From contig NZ_KE386488.1 in NCBI RefSeq assembly GCF_000427365.1, forward strand, positions 682,001 through 746,000: a stretch of DNA of 64,000 nucleotides. Direction: 5' to 3'. A program made the position numbers and the translations under genes. Source of the stretch: Rikenella microfusus DSM 15922. Its GTDB lineage: Bacteria; Bacteroidota; Bacteroidia; Bacteroidales; Rikenellaceae. Below, in pieces: positions 46,407-55,183 of the stretch (positions within the stretch are counted from its first letter, which is position 1; each line of letters starts with the position of its first letter). Below the pieces are notes generated by a model. The model searched no databases, was not told where the DNA came from, and saw only the letters and a list, made by a program, of their open reading frames with translations.

Positions 46407-47444
46407 ATGATGAAATCTTTGATCCTTACGGCCGCACTGGCCGCTGCCGGCATGTGCGGCGCACACGCCCAGAGCTATACGATCCGGGGCATGGCGCCCG
46501 AATCGGAAAACGGGAAAACGGTCTATATGACCAATGCACAGGGACAAACGATAGACAGTGCCGTGGTGCGCGACGGAAAGTTCGCCTTTGCTCGCGACGA
46601 TCAGGGGATCCGAAGGCTGGATCTCGGTCGATATTACACCGGTTTCATTGCCGAACCGGGGACCATTACGGTGGACCTTAACGACCTGAAGCGGGTGGGC
46701 GGGACTCCACAGAACGATTCGCTGGCCGGACTGCTGGGCCGGATGCAAAAGCATTACGAGGCACTTGACAAACTCTGGGCCGACAGCACGCTCACGAAAG
46801 CAGAGAAAACGGAACGAGGCAAAGCCAACGGCGAACGATACATAGCACAAGTCATCGCCTCCTACAAAGCGAATAGAAATAATTTCTTCGGAGTCAGCGC
46901 ACTGTTGGAAATCGCCTACAATCTGGAGCCGGAACGATTTCTCGCCCTCTACCAGGAAGGAGGCGACGCGGTGCGCAGCGACAGTTCGCTGAAAAGCTAT
47001 AAAAAGGCCAAAGAGTCCGAATTAACGACATCGTCGGGCAAACCGTTCGCCGATTTCGAGGGGACGGACAGCACGGGGCGCCCGGTGAAGCTGTCGGACT
47101 ACGCAGGCAAGGGGAAATACGTGCTGGTGGATTTCTGGGCTTCGTGGTGCGGCCCGTGCCGTCAGGAGACCCCGGTAGTGGCCGCAGCTTACGAAAAATA
47201 CAAGGACAAGGGGCTGGAAGTGCTGGGCCTCTTCGTCTGGGACAAACCGAAGAATCTCGGCAAAGCGGTAAAAGACCTGCATATCGGGTGGCCGCAGATC
47301 ATCGACTCGAACAATACGGTATGCGACCTCTACGGAGTGCAGGGCATTCCGCACATCATGCTGATCGGCCCGGACGGGACGATCCTGGCCCGCGACCTGC
47401 GCGGCGAGGGGATCGAACAGGCGATCGCCGAATATCTGCGCTGA
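46407..47444 (+). CDS. DUF4369/TlpA-like thiol-disulfide oxidoreductase
   Basis: A 345-residue exported protein: signal peptide (about 1-22, ending AHAQ), an N-terminal DUF4369-like beta domain (about 23-110), a helical linker, and a C-terminal thioredoxin domain (about 205-345) with active site WCGPC (Cys248, Cys251) and the cis-proline region GVQGIPHIMLIGPDG. Bacteroidetes have many such periplasmic proteins; a reducing or isomerising role on envelope proteins is likely. An ATG one codon later (46410) is an alternative start. Confidence 0.88.
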   Translation: MMKSLILTAALAAAGMCGAHAQSYTIRGMAPESENGKTVYMTNAQGQTIDSAVVRDGKFAFARDDQGIRRLDLGRYYTGFIAEPGTITVDLNDLKRVGGTPQNDSLAGLLGRMQKHYEALDKLWADSTLTKAEKTERGKANGERYIAQVIASYKANRNNFFGVSALLEIAYNLEPERFLALYQEGGDAVRSDSSLKSYKKAKESELTTSSGKPFADFEGTDSTGRPVKLSDYAGKGKYVLVDFWASWCGPCRQETPVVAAAYEKYKDKGLEVLGLFVWDKPKNLGKAVKDLHIGWPQIIDSNNTVCDLYGVQGIPHIMLIGPDGTILARDLRGEGIEQAIAEYLR

Positions 47445-47522
47445 CCTGCTCCCACCCGTCCGGGATACGCGCTCCCGAACGGAAAAATCCCGGTATCCCG
47501 CCGATCGGGCGCAGCCGGACAC

Positions 47523-47557
47523 AAGGGGCCGGTTCCTCACGGGGAACCGGCCCCTTT
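47523..47557 (+). terminator. Terminator of the TlpA-like gene
   Basis: Perfect 14-bp stem AAGGGGCCGGTTCC (47523-47536) and complement (47543-47556), with TTTC following. It lies 78 bases after the stop. 47558-47818 shows no gene. Confidence 0.75.
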
Positions 47558-47818
47558 CATCGCTCCGCATACCGTCGCCCGGGTTTCTCCGGAAACCGTT
47601 GCTCTCCGTCGCGTCAAAGCCGCGATACAGCACCTGATATACCTGTCATTTCCAAGCGGTCGTATACTTTCACGTACCGGCCGTTCCATCCCCCGTTTAT
47701 CCGGTGAAAACTATCGGTATATCAAAGCATACGATCGGGCAAAGTTTATAATCGGCCTCCGGACATATGCGAATCCCCCCGGTCCCATACGCCCATGCCC
47801 CGGAACGCAGAAATGTTG

Positions 47819-47826
47819 TATCTTTG
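47819..47826 (+). promoter_or_regulatory. -7 box before a candidate non-coding RNA
   Basis: TATCTTTG, identical to the -7 boxes of rpsL and rplC, directly upstream of a structured non-coding stretch. The -33 element is not clear. Confidence 0.5.
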
Positions 47827-47832
47827 CGGCAA

Positions 47833-48078
47833 AGTACAACGAAAAGCGTTCCAAACTTACTTGCCCTCTGTCAGGAATCTGGAAAATTCGCATTGCAAGG
47901 AGGGAAGTAACGTAGGCGCTCACGTCTTGTATCTGCTGCGAAAAGCCGCGTGCATATTTCCGCGCCCGGTTTTTCCGTAATCCGATATGGGCGTGGGCTG
48001 TCTGCGTTTACTCACTTGCAAAGGCATTCCAGAGCCTCCTGATATGGGTAAACGAGCCGGACAGCTTCACGCTTTTTT
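47833..48078 (+). ncRNA. Candidate structured small RNA (6S/Bacteroidales-1-like?)
   Basis: About 245 bases with no coding character after a strong -7 box, ending near TTTTTT (48072-48077). Paired segments seen by eye: TTACTTGCCCTC (47857-47868) with GAGGGAAGTAA (47900-47910), one bulge; GCTCACGTC (47918-47926) with GGCGTGGGC (47990-47998), all nine paired with two G-U; CGTTTAC (48005-48011) with GTAAACG (48048-48054). The sequence is A/T-richer in loops than the surrounding DNA and is not one of the repeat families. Size and style suit 6S RNA or the Bacteroidales-1 motif, but I cannot assign a class. It does not match tmRNA or RNase P hallmarks I know. Confidence 0.5.
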
Positions 48079-48126
48079 CGTTCCGCACGGGCGGGAGCAA
48101 AGCGAAGCGGAGTCCGGAACGAACCT

Positions 48127-48234
48127 ATGAAAAAGAAACCCAGACCCCGCGAGACACAAAAAGGCTGTATCTTCACAGCCCTTATCGTATTGCTGATCAT
48201 TCTGCTGATGATGGTCGCCGCCGCAGGACGGTAA
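48127..48234 (+). CDS. 35-residue single-pass membrane protein (small ORF)
   Basis: ATG at 48127 opens 35 codons ending TAA. The peptide has a strongly basic N-terminus (MKKKPRPRETQKG) then one uninterrupted hydrophobic helix (IFTALIVLLIILLMMVAAAG). Charge and helix predict a single membrane span with the N-terminus in the cytoplasm. It lies 49 bases after the T-run of the candidate RNA. No family recognised; it could be chance, but the amphipathic order is unlikely in this GC-rich DNA. Confidence 0.5.
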   Translation: MKKKPRPRETQKGCIFTALIVLLIILLMMVAAAGR

Positions 48235-48362
48235 CGCGCCGCGGTCGTTCTCTTGTCCCGGATCATACGGTTCCATTCCGGCCTTTTCCTCCGTCTGCGG
48301 GTTCCGCCGGACAAACCGTACCGTTATTCGCAGAATCGCCCGGCCGGAAGCCCGTCTCCCGA

Positions 48363-48470
48363 TAACCGGCGATGCTTATGAACCGCATCCGTAAAAACCC
48401 GCCGGATCTTATGATCGGGCACAATCTCTTGCCGGGGAAGGTCCGGCACCCTGCAAATAACGGTACGATA
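48363..48470. repeat. Decayed palindrome-delimited repeat, block 9
   Basis: CCGGCGATGCTTATGAACCG CATCC (beta-like end) is followed by AAAACCCGCCGGATC in place of the site, a shortened alpha-like stretch, and CTGCAAATAACGGTACGATAA (site near 48459-48470). Best explained as an old copy with an internal deletion. Confidence 0.5.
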
Positions 48471-48546
48471 ATTGCGGAACGCATGCCGTGCGCAAAACCG
48501 GCCTCTGTTTACGGAGCCGACGCATGCAACGCAATCCCGCCGAACC

Positions 48547-49509
48547 ATGATTACGGAAACGCTCAACCGTGCGCTGATCGAAGCCATGCGCGGCAAAATA
48601 CCCGCCGGAACCACCCTCGCCCGCGTGCTGATGGATATGCTGTATATCGGGAAAGAAGCCGCATATCGCCGTCTGCGCGGCGAAGTACCCTTCACGCTGG
48701 CCGAAGCCGCCGCCATCTCGCGGAAACTGGGCATATCGCTGGACAAGACCGCAGGCGCCGCACAGGACGGTAACGACCTGTTCCGACCGGGAACCGCGCA
48801 CCGTACCGATTCGGTCGGAATCTACGGTTCCATTCTGGACAGCTGCACGGAACTGTTCCGCGAGATCGCCGCAACGGCCGGTTCGGAACTGGGCATCTCG
48901 TCGAACCGCCTGTCGCAGACCTGGTGCCTGCCATACGGCACCCTGGCCAAATTCCGCCTGTTCCAGTGGATGTACCAACGCGGCGACATCGGTTTCGCCC
49001 GGAACTTCGAAACGTTTTCCCTACCCGAAGAACTCGCCGGACGGCAAAAAGATTTCGTCGCCGCCGCGCAGCAGATCGGCACAGTCTGCTACGTATGGGA
49101 CCAGGCGATATTCCGCAACCTGGCCGACGACATCCGGTATTTCGCAGACATCCGGCTGCTCGGCCCCCAAAGCGTGGATATGCTGAAAGAAGATTTGTTC
49201 CGGTTGCTCGAAGAGGCGGAAACCGTCGCCGCCGCAGGCCATTCCGCCGCAGGCAACCAAGTGCGGATTTTCATTTCGGGCATCCACTCCGAAGCGACTT
49301 ACGGCTACGCGGAGACTCACGCGGCACAGGCGGCCCTGATCCGCCTCTACGGAATCGTCCCGGTCATCTCGCGGGATCCCGAAATATTCGACGGTATCAA
49401 AACCTGGATACATTCGCTCCGGAAGTCCTCTACGCTGATCTCGGAAAGCGGCGAGAGGCAACGGATCCGGTTTTTCGACCGCCAGCGGGCGGCCGTGCGG
49501 GAACTATGA
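48547..49509 (+). CDS. Helix-turn-helix regulator of a Bacteroidales family
   Basis: A 320-residue protein from the ATG at 48547 (MITETLNRALIEAM); the frame is open to 48472 within repeat sequence. Residues about 20-65 (ARVLMDMLYIGKEAAYRRLRGEVPFTLAEAAAISRKLGISLD) form an HTH of the type found in large Bacteroidales paralogue families. The remainder (about 90-320) has no recognised ligand domain. Targets unknown; the neighbouring small ORF and hydrolase are candidates only by proximity. Confidence 0.72.
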   Translation: MITETLNRALIEAMRGKIPAGTTLARVLMDMLYIGKEAAYRRLRGEVPFTLAEAAAISRKLGISLDKTAGAAQDGNDLFRPGTAHRTDSVGIYGSILDSCTELFREIAATAGSELGISSNRLSQTWCLPYGTLAKFRLFQWMYQRGDIGFARNFETFSLPEELAGRQKDFVAAAQQIGTVCYVWDQAIFRNLADDIRYFADIRLLGPQSVDMLKEDLFRLLEEAETVAAAGHSAAGNQVRIFISGIHSEATYGYAETHAAQAALIRLYGIVPVISRDPEIFDGIKTWIHSLRKSSTLISESGERQRIRFFDRQRAAVREL

Positions 49510-49596
49510 CTTTCCGGCACGCCGGTTATCGCCCGTAACGTCCCGACCCGCCGCACGGCCGATTGCCGGCATCTCATCCGCACGGCCGGCAACGGT

Positions 49597-50976
49597 TCAA
49601 CGGGCAGTACCGAGTATCCAGACGGCGATATCCTCCAGCACCTCCGGCGAGACAGTCTCCTCGATCAGCGCATACTCGCCCGCCGCCCCCGTTTCGGCAT
49701 GTTGGAACAGGTGATTCAACCCCTCATAGGCCTTCACCGTCACGCGCTGATTACCGCCCTCGGAAGCATATTTCCGAATCAGCCCGAGATTGATCGCCGC
49801 ATCGACCTGCACGTCTTTCGTCCCGTTAATCGCCAGCACCGGACAACGTGCGGCCCGGATATACGGCTCCGGGTCGTTGCGTTTAAAAAAGCGCATCCAG
49901 GCTCCCTGCCGCATAGCCAGCACGGCGAGCGCGTTCCGCCGCATCGGCGCAGGCAGAGAAGCCCGCGGCCCTTCCGGAAACAACACGCCCGCCAAAGAAT
50001 CGCGGTGCGACCGCAGGAACTCCGGGGGATAACGCTCCTGAAGCCGGAAAATATCCCGCAATACGCCGACATAGGCATCGACCGACGAATCCGGCATTCC
50101 CCGTACCGTCAGGATCGCCCGGTTCTGCATCAACAGCAACGAGTCTCCCCGCTGCGCGCATCCCGCCAGCGACACGACGAACGCTACCTCCGGGTTTCGC
50201 GCCGCAGCCATAAAGACGATCGTCCCCCCTTCGCTGTGGCCCAGTATGCCGACCTTGCCGCGGGCGATTTCCGGCCGGGCAGAAAGATAACCGAACGCGG
50301 AGAGCGCATCGCGCGTGAAATCCTCCGTCGTAGCCGCAGCAAAATCCCCTGTCGAAGCGCCCGCTCCGCGATCGTCGTACCGCAGCACGGCAATACCCCG
50401 CCGCGTGAGGTAATCGGCGATCACTGCGAACGGTTTATGTCCCCATATCTCTTCGTTCCGGTTCTGCGGCCCGCTGCCGGTTACCAACACGACGGCCGGA
50501 AACGGCCCCCTGCCTTCGGGCACGGTCAGCGTCCCGGCCAGCGTCACGGAATCTTTCCGGTTTTCGACCCGTACCTCTTCGGACCGGTACGGGAACGGCG
50601 GTTTGGGTTCCTGCGGCCGCCGCAGGGCGAAATCCCCGCGTCCCAGATTCAGGGCGAGGGGAAACATCCCCTGCATGAAGATTCCCTTCAGGCTGTCGCC
50701 CTCGACCCGTCCAGTAAAAACCGCCTTCAGTTCGTCCCACTCGACGGTCAGCTCCTCCGAACGGTATACTGCGGACGAAGCCGGCAGACCGAAAGCCCCC
50801 TGGTCGGGGCTGTCCATCGTAACGGCGTAGCCGGTATCGGCCGCCGCGATATGCAGCACGATTTTCAGCGACTGCGGCCCGGCTTTCAGCGTACCGCCCC
50901 AGTCGCCCGTAATCCCCTGCGCCGCGGCGCTGCCCGCGAAGAACAGCGCGAACACGGCCCCGTATATTTTTTTCAT
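49597..50976 (-). CDS. Exported alpha/beta hydrolase
   Basis: A 459-residue periplasmic esterase or peptidase-like hydrolase. The ATG at 50976 gives the signal peptide MKKIYGAVFALFFAGSAAAQ; the frame is open to 51222 without support. An N-terminal beta domain (about 20-145, GITGDWGGTLKAGPQSLKI) precedes the hydrolase fold, with the catalytic triad Ser248 (GHSEGG), Asp388 (INGTKDVQV) and His422 (GLNHLFQ). Similar Bacteroidetes proteins are annotated S9-like or as acyl hydrolases; substrate unknown. It is divergent from the two glycan genes. Confidence 0.87.
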   Translation of the reverse strand: MKKIYGAVFALFFAGSAAAQGITGDWGGTLKAGPQSLKIVLHIAAADTGYAVTMDSPDQGAFGLPASSAVYRSEELTVEWDELKAVFTGRVEGDSLKGIFMQGMFPLALNLGRGDFALRRPQEPKPPFPYRSEEVRVENRKDSVTLAGTLTVPEGRGPFPAVVLVTGSGPQNRNEEIWGHKPFAVIADYLTRRGIAVLRYDDRGAGASTGDFAAATTEDFTRDALSAFGYLSARPEIARGKVGILGHSEGGTIVFMAAARNPEVAFVVSLAGCAQRGDSLLLMQNRAILTVRGMPDSSVDAYVGVLRDIFRLQERYPPEFLRSHRDSLAGVLFPEGPRASLPAPMRRNALAVLAMRQGAWMRFFKRNDPEPYIRAARCPVLAINGTKDVQVDAAINLGLIRKYASEGGNQRVTVKAYEGLNHLFQHAETGAAGEYALIEETVSPEVLEDIAVWILGTAR

Positions 50977-51085
50977 CGCTGAAAAGATTTGCATAAAGGT
51001 ACCGAATCTTCGGGTTCCCCTGACGATTCCTCGTCGTAAAAACAATACATTTCGTATCTTGGGGTCGGCAAATTTTCCCAAACTC

Positions 51086-53227
51086 ATGAAACTCTCCCTT
51101 TTCCTGAGCCTGCCGCTATGCTGTCTGCATATCGCGACCGCACAGGCAGGCCAACAAACCCTTATCGTCTCTCCGCACGGCGACGACCGCGCGTCGGGTA
51201 CCCTGCGCAAGCCTTTCCGCACGCTGGAACGCGCCCTGGCCGAAACGGCCCGTCATCCGCAGGATACGACCCTCATCCTCCTGCGCGGCGGCACCTATTT
51301 CCTGACACAGACCATAGAAATTACCGGTCTGAAAAATCTGACCATAGCCCCCTACGACGGAGAGCCGGTCGCCTTTACCGGTTCCTGCCCGGTGAAGCCG
51401 GGCAACCTGCGGAAAGTGGCCGATCCGGCGATCCGCGAACGGCTGCGCCCCGAAGTCCGCGACCGCGTGCGCCAGATCGACGCCGCTGCATCGGGCATTC
51501 CGCTGACCAGTCTGATGCCCAAAGGATTCGGACGGCCGTCGCTGCCGGCCTGGAGCGAGTTGTTCATCGACGGCCGACCCTTGAACGTCGCCCGCTGGCC
51601 CAACGACAGCATGGCGCCGATCGGGAAGATACACTGTACGGGCGATATTCCCCGCGAACAAAAATACGGGATCGGCGATCCAGTATTCGAATACCGGGAA
51701 GAGCGGCCTTCGCACTGGAAATCGGCCGAGGGCATGTGGATAGCCGGATATTTCGCCCACGGCTATGCCGACGACATGATCCCCGTTCGCGGCATAGACA
51801 CGGCCGCACGGACGATTACGGCCGCGCTGCCGACCCAATACGGATTCATGACGGGCGCACCGTGGCGGCAGTGGTATGCCCTGAATCTGGTCGAGGAGAT
51901 CGACCTCCCCGGCGAATACGTGCTGGATTCGGCCGGCGGCAGGATCTACTTCCTGCCTCCGGAAAATACGCCGATGAAAGATATCCGTATCTCGACGCTC
52001 GAAACGCCGATGTTCGCTTTTACCGGGTGCAGCAATGTAACGCTGCGCGGAGTGGCGATGGAGTATTCCCGCGGTATGGGCGTCTATATAGAACAGTCGG
52101 ATTCGGTACGGGTAGACAGCTGCGCGATCCGCAACCTCGGTTATGCGGGAGTATGCATCGGCCGCGGCGACACCGGGTCCGATCAGGAAGCGGCCGGGCA
52201 AAGCGCATCGCCCGACGGCACACCGGCCTCGATAGGCACCCTCCAGAACCGGACTTACAACGACGTGCTGTTCAACCGACGCGCGGGAACATACAACGGC
52301 GTCAGCAATTGTTACATTTACCAAGTCGGTTCGGGAGGCGTGAATCTCGGCGGGGGCGACCGGGCTACGCTGACTCCGGCCCATAATTATGTCGAGAACT
52401 GCCGCATCCACGACTTCAACCGCATCGAGAAGTCGTACCGTCCGGGCATCTGGATCGACGGGGTGGGCAACCGCATCTCGAACTGCGAAATCTTCGACGC
52501 GCCGAGTATGGCCATTCTGCTCCACGGCAACGACCATACGGTCGAATACTGCGACATCTACGATGTCTGCCGCGAAGTGGACGACCAGGGCGCCTTCTAC
52601 TACGGCCGCGACCCGTCGGAGCGGGGCAATCGGGTGCGATACTGCTATTTCCACGACTTCTCGTCGGCTCACCGCGTGTCGGCCACCTACCACGACGACG
52701 GAGCCTGCGGCATGGAGGTCTTCGGCTGCGTCTATTACAAAGCGGGAACGATCCCCGTGCTGATCGGCGGCGGCCACGACAACGTTTACAGGAACAATCT
52801 GTTCATAGACCTGCCGCAGGCGATCCATATCGACAACCGGATGGAAGGCTGGGGACGGAACATGCTCGACCCCGGCGGTATCGTGGACCAACGGTTACGG
52901 GCCGTCAGGCATACCGAACCGCCCTATGCCGCGGCATATCCGGAACTGGCCCGCTACTGGGAAGGTACGCCGCGCGTACCGCGCGGGAATGCGTTCGCCG
53001 GCAACCTGTTTTACCGGGTGGGAAGAGTCCTGAACGGTTCGCCGGCATGGGCGGACTGGAGCAATAACTGGATTACGACCGACGATCCCGGTTTTGCCGA
53101 TCCGGCCGACCCGATGAAGGGTTTCGTACCGGACGCGCGGATTTACCGGATGATCGACCGTTTCGCCCCGATTCCCTTCGAACGTATCGGTTGCAAACTG
53201 CCCGACATACGAACCGTACAACAATAA
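51086..53227 (+). CDS. Right-handed beta-helix glycan enzyme (GH141-like)
   Basis: A 713-residue secreted protein from the ATG at 51086 (signal peptide MKLSLFLSLPLCCLHIATAQA). The start of the mature chain (LIVSPHGDDRASGTLRKPFRTLERALAETARH) and the right-handed parallel beta-helix repeats (NYVENCRIHDFNR, NRISNCEIFDAPS, HTVEYCDIYDVCRE, NRVRYCYFHDFSS) are typical of GH141-like and related lyase families that cut pectic or other complex glycans. Asp-rich turns such as REVDDQGAFYYGRD may carry catalysis. The gene ends 9 bases before the next, so the two form an operon. Confidence 0.78.
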   Translation: MKLSLFLSLPLCCLHIATAQAGQQTLIVSPHGDDRASGTLRKPFRTLERALAETARHPQDTTLILLRGGTYFLTQTIEITGLKNLTIAPYDGEPVAFTGSCPVKPGNLRKVADPAIRERLRPEVRDRVRQIDAAASGIPLTSLMPKGFGRPSLPAWSELFIDGRPLNVARWPNDSMAPIGKIHCTGDIPREQKYGIGDPVFEYREERPSHWKSAEGMWIAGYFAHGYADDMIPVRGIDTAARTITAALPTQYGFMTGAPWRQWYALNLVEEIDLPGEYVLDSAGGRIYFLPPENTPMKDIRISTLETPMFAFTGCSNVTLRGVAMEYSRGMGVYIEQSDSVRVDSCAIRNLGYAGVCIGRGDTGSDQEAAGQSASPDGTPASIGTLQNRTYNDVLFNRRAGTYNGVSNCYIYQVGSGGVNLGGGDRATLTPAHNYVENCRIHDFNRIEKSYRPGIWIDGVGNRISNCEIFDAPSMAILLHGNDHTVEYCDIYDVCREVDDQGAFYYGRDPSERGNRVRYCYFHDFSSAHRVSATYHDDGACGMEVFGCVYYKAGTIPVLIGGGHDNVYRNNLFIDLPQAIHIDNRMEGWGRNMLDPGGIVDQRLRAVRHTEPPYAAAYPELARYWEGTPRVPRGNAFAGNLFYRVGRVLNGSPAWADWSNNWITTDDPGFADPADPMKGFVPDARIYRMIDRFAPIPFERIGCKLPDIRTVQQ

Positions 53228-53236
53228 ACGAACGCC

Positions 53237-54475
53237 ATGCGACACCTTCTTCTTGCCGCGGCGCTGTGCTGCGCTTGCGGCCGGAATACCGCCGCCGCTC
53301 AAGCCTACCGCGTCGAAGCCGAACCGGTGGAACTCTCCGTAACCAGAGACAACGGACATGCCGACGCTTCGGGGTATTCCGTTTTCCGGCTCGACGACCG
53401 TTTCGTCTGGGGGGCTTCGGCCATCCGGGGCGAAGACGGCCGGTACTACCTCATATACAGTGCTCCTCCCGCCGGCGTTCATGCTTTCGACCCGGCCTGG
53501 GTGCTGGGTTCGCAGATGGGCCTCGCCGTCTCGGACCGGCACGACGGCGGGTTCCGCGATCTGGGCATTTTTCTCAACCCGGACGGATTCCGGACCGACA
53601 GTTCGGCATGGGACGCGCAGACCGTGATGAACCCCCACGTCCGGAAATTCGATGGCAAATACTACCTCTATTACGTCGGCGGGGTCGATCCCGGCAACAG
53701 CCGCATACGGTCGGCCGACGGCACTTTGCCTTTGCGCGACCGCATCCAGCAGTCGCTGCGGATCGGCGTGATCGCGTTCGACTCTTTCGCCGACTTGCAG
53801 GCCGGCCGCTACGAGCGATCCGACGTACCGTTGCTCGCGCCCCGCACCCGCGTCAAGCCCGACCGGATCGTCGATCCTTCGCCCGACGGGACCCGGCCCA
53901 TGCCGGACAACATCATCGTAGTGAACCCTTCGGTCGTCCGCCGACCGAGCGACGGCAAGTACCTGCTTTACTTCAAAGGAAACATGTATGATCCCACCTG
54001 GCGCGGCGTGCACGGCGTCGCGCTCGGCGACTCGCCCACGGGACCTTTCGTGCCGCTCGACCGCGAGGTTTTCACGGTCGAGACCGCCGACGGTCACAAA
54101 AGTTCGGCCGAAGACCCCTACGTGTGGTATTGCGGGCGGGACAGCGCGTTTTATGCCATCTTCAAGGATTTCACCGGCGCTTTTACGCAGGGCGAGCCGT
54201 GTCTGGCCGTCATGCGGTCGGACGACGGAATCGACTGGGAACTGCCCGACACTTCGCTGTTTATGAAAAAGCAACTGCTCCTTCCCTCCGGCGACACGCT
54301 GAAGGTCGCCCGGTTGGAACGGCCCCAGCTGCTGACCGATGCGCAAGGCGTCCCGCTGGTGCTTTATTGCGCCTGTGCCGTGAGCGAAGTCAACGGGCGC
54401 AAGGACAGCGGCTCGTTCAATGTCCAGATCCGGTTGAAAGAACGCCGTCCGTCCCCGACGGCAGCCGACGAATGA
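53237..54475 (+). CDS. Exported five-bladed-propeller glycosidase-like protein (GH43-like)
   Basis: A 412-residue exported protein with an N-terminal signal (about 1-21, ending AAAQ). Blade-like motifs WGASAIRGEDGRYYLIYSA, NPHVRKFDGKYYLYYVGG, NPSVVRRPSDGKYLLYFKG and SAEDPYVWYCGRDSAFYAIFKDF fit the five-bladed propeller of clan GH-F/GH-J enzymes; acidic residues in each motif are candidate catalytic groups, but I cannot place it in one family. Translationally linked to the beta-helix enzyme, so both probably act on the same glycan. Confidence 0.75.
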   Translation: MRHLLLAAALCCACGRNTAAAQAYRVEAEPVELSVTRDNGHADASGYSVFRLDDRFVWGASAIRGEDGRYYLIYSAPPAGVHAFDPAWVLGSQMGLAVSDRHDGGFRDLGIFLNPDGFRTDSSAWDAQTVMNPHVRKFDGKYYLYYVGGVDPGNSRIRSADGTLPLRDRIQQSLRIGVIAFDSFADLQAGRYERSDVPLLAPRTRVKPDRIVDPSPDGTRPMPDNIIVVNPSVVRRPSDGKYLLYFKGNMYDPTWRGVHGVALGDSPTGPFVPLDREVFTVETADGHKSSAEDPYVWYCGRDSAFYAIFKDFTGAFTQGEPCLAVMRSDDGIDWELPDTSLFMKKQLLLPSGDTLKVARLERPQLLTDAQGVPLVLYCACAVSEVNGRKDSGSFNVQIRLKERRPSPTAADE

Positions 54476-54502
54476 CCGGGTCGGGCGCACCCCGGCAAAC
54501 GA

Positions 54503-54549
54503 AACGGGAAGGCCGCTTCCCCCCAACCGGGGGAAGCGGCCTTCCCGTT
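54503..54549. terminator. Perfect 21-bp bidirectional terminator
   Basis: Stem 54503-54523 (AACGGGAAGGCCGCTTCCCC plus C) with exact complement at 54529-54549 and a 5-base loop. It lies between the convergent glycosidase-like and TetR genes; the A/T at the stem ends gives only short T-runs. Confidence 0.7.
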
Positions 54550-54565
54550 CTCGTATCGACCGGCC

Positions 54566-55171
54566 TTATACCGGCAATTTGTCCGCATCCAGCAACTGGT
54601 CGATGTAGCCGATTTTGTCCAATTTGAAGAAACCTCTCAGCAGGACATAGCTCATCAGACGCTGTTCGGTACGGGACGCCCCCTGCCGGCATTGCTCGAA
54701 CAGCGTGTCGAACAGGCTGCCTGCCACCCTTTCGGGATCCACGAAGGCGAGCAGGCAGTCGCAGTCCCGGCACTGCGTCAGTGCTTCGAACACCTGCCGG
54801 CGCCAGAAAACCTTCTCGCACTCGATGAACGACCGGTAATCGGCATCCGGCATAATGTCGGAAAGCAACGTGCTCCCATAGGTATGCAACAGGGCGACAT
54901 ATTCGTCCACGGTCCGGAAAAGCATCTTCGTGCAGGCCGCGACCGAACGGTCGCCCCGGCCGGGCAGTTTGCCCCTCGCTTCGTTCGCTATGTCGGACAG
55001 GCACAGGCGGATCAGGCATGTCTTCTGCGGAAAAAGCTGGTAAAGGGTCCGTTTTGAAACTCTCATTCCCCTGGCGATATCGTCCATCGTCAGTTTGCTG
55101 ACCCCGTGCAGGCAAATCTCCTGCCGGACATAGTCCACTATCTGCCTGCGGGCCGTTTCCGATCGTTTCAT
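54566..55171 (-). CDS. TetR/AcrR-family repressor
   Basis: A 201-residue regulator. The N-terminal HTH (about 8-55: ARRQIVDYVRQEICLHGVSKLTMDDIARGMRVSKRTLYQLFPQKTCLI) is canonical TetR; the C-terminal ligand-binding helices are divergent and include Cys-rich CRDCDCLL. It is the last gene of the efflux operon, 12 bases after the outer-membrane factor, so it probably senses a pump substrate and represses the operon in a feedback loop. Confidence 0.88.
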   Translation of the reverse strand: MKRSETARRQIVDYVRQEICLHGVSKLTMDDIARGMRVSKRTLYQLFPQKTCLIRLCLSDIANEARGKLPGRGDRSVAACTKMLFRTVDEYVALLHTYGSTLLSDIMPDADYRSFIECEKVFWRRQVFEALTQCRDCDCLLAFVDPERVAGSLFDTLFEQCRQGASRTEQRLMSYVLLRGFFKLDKIGYIDQLLDADKLPV

Positions 55172-55183
55172 CCCTGTCTGCTT

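Noticed and set aside
47795-47980. 61-codon ORF overlapping the candidate RNA
   Set aside because: It begins upstream of the -7 box, runs through the paired segments and lacks coding character.
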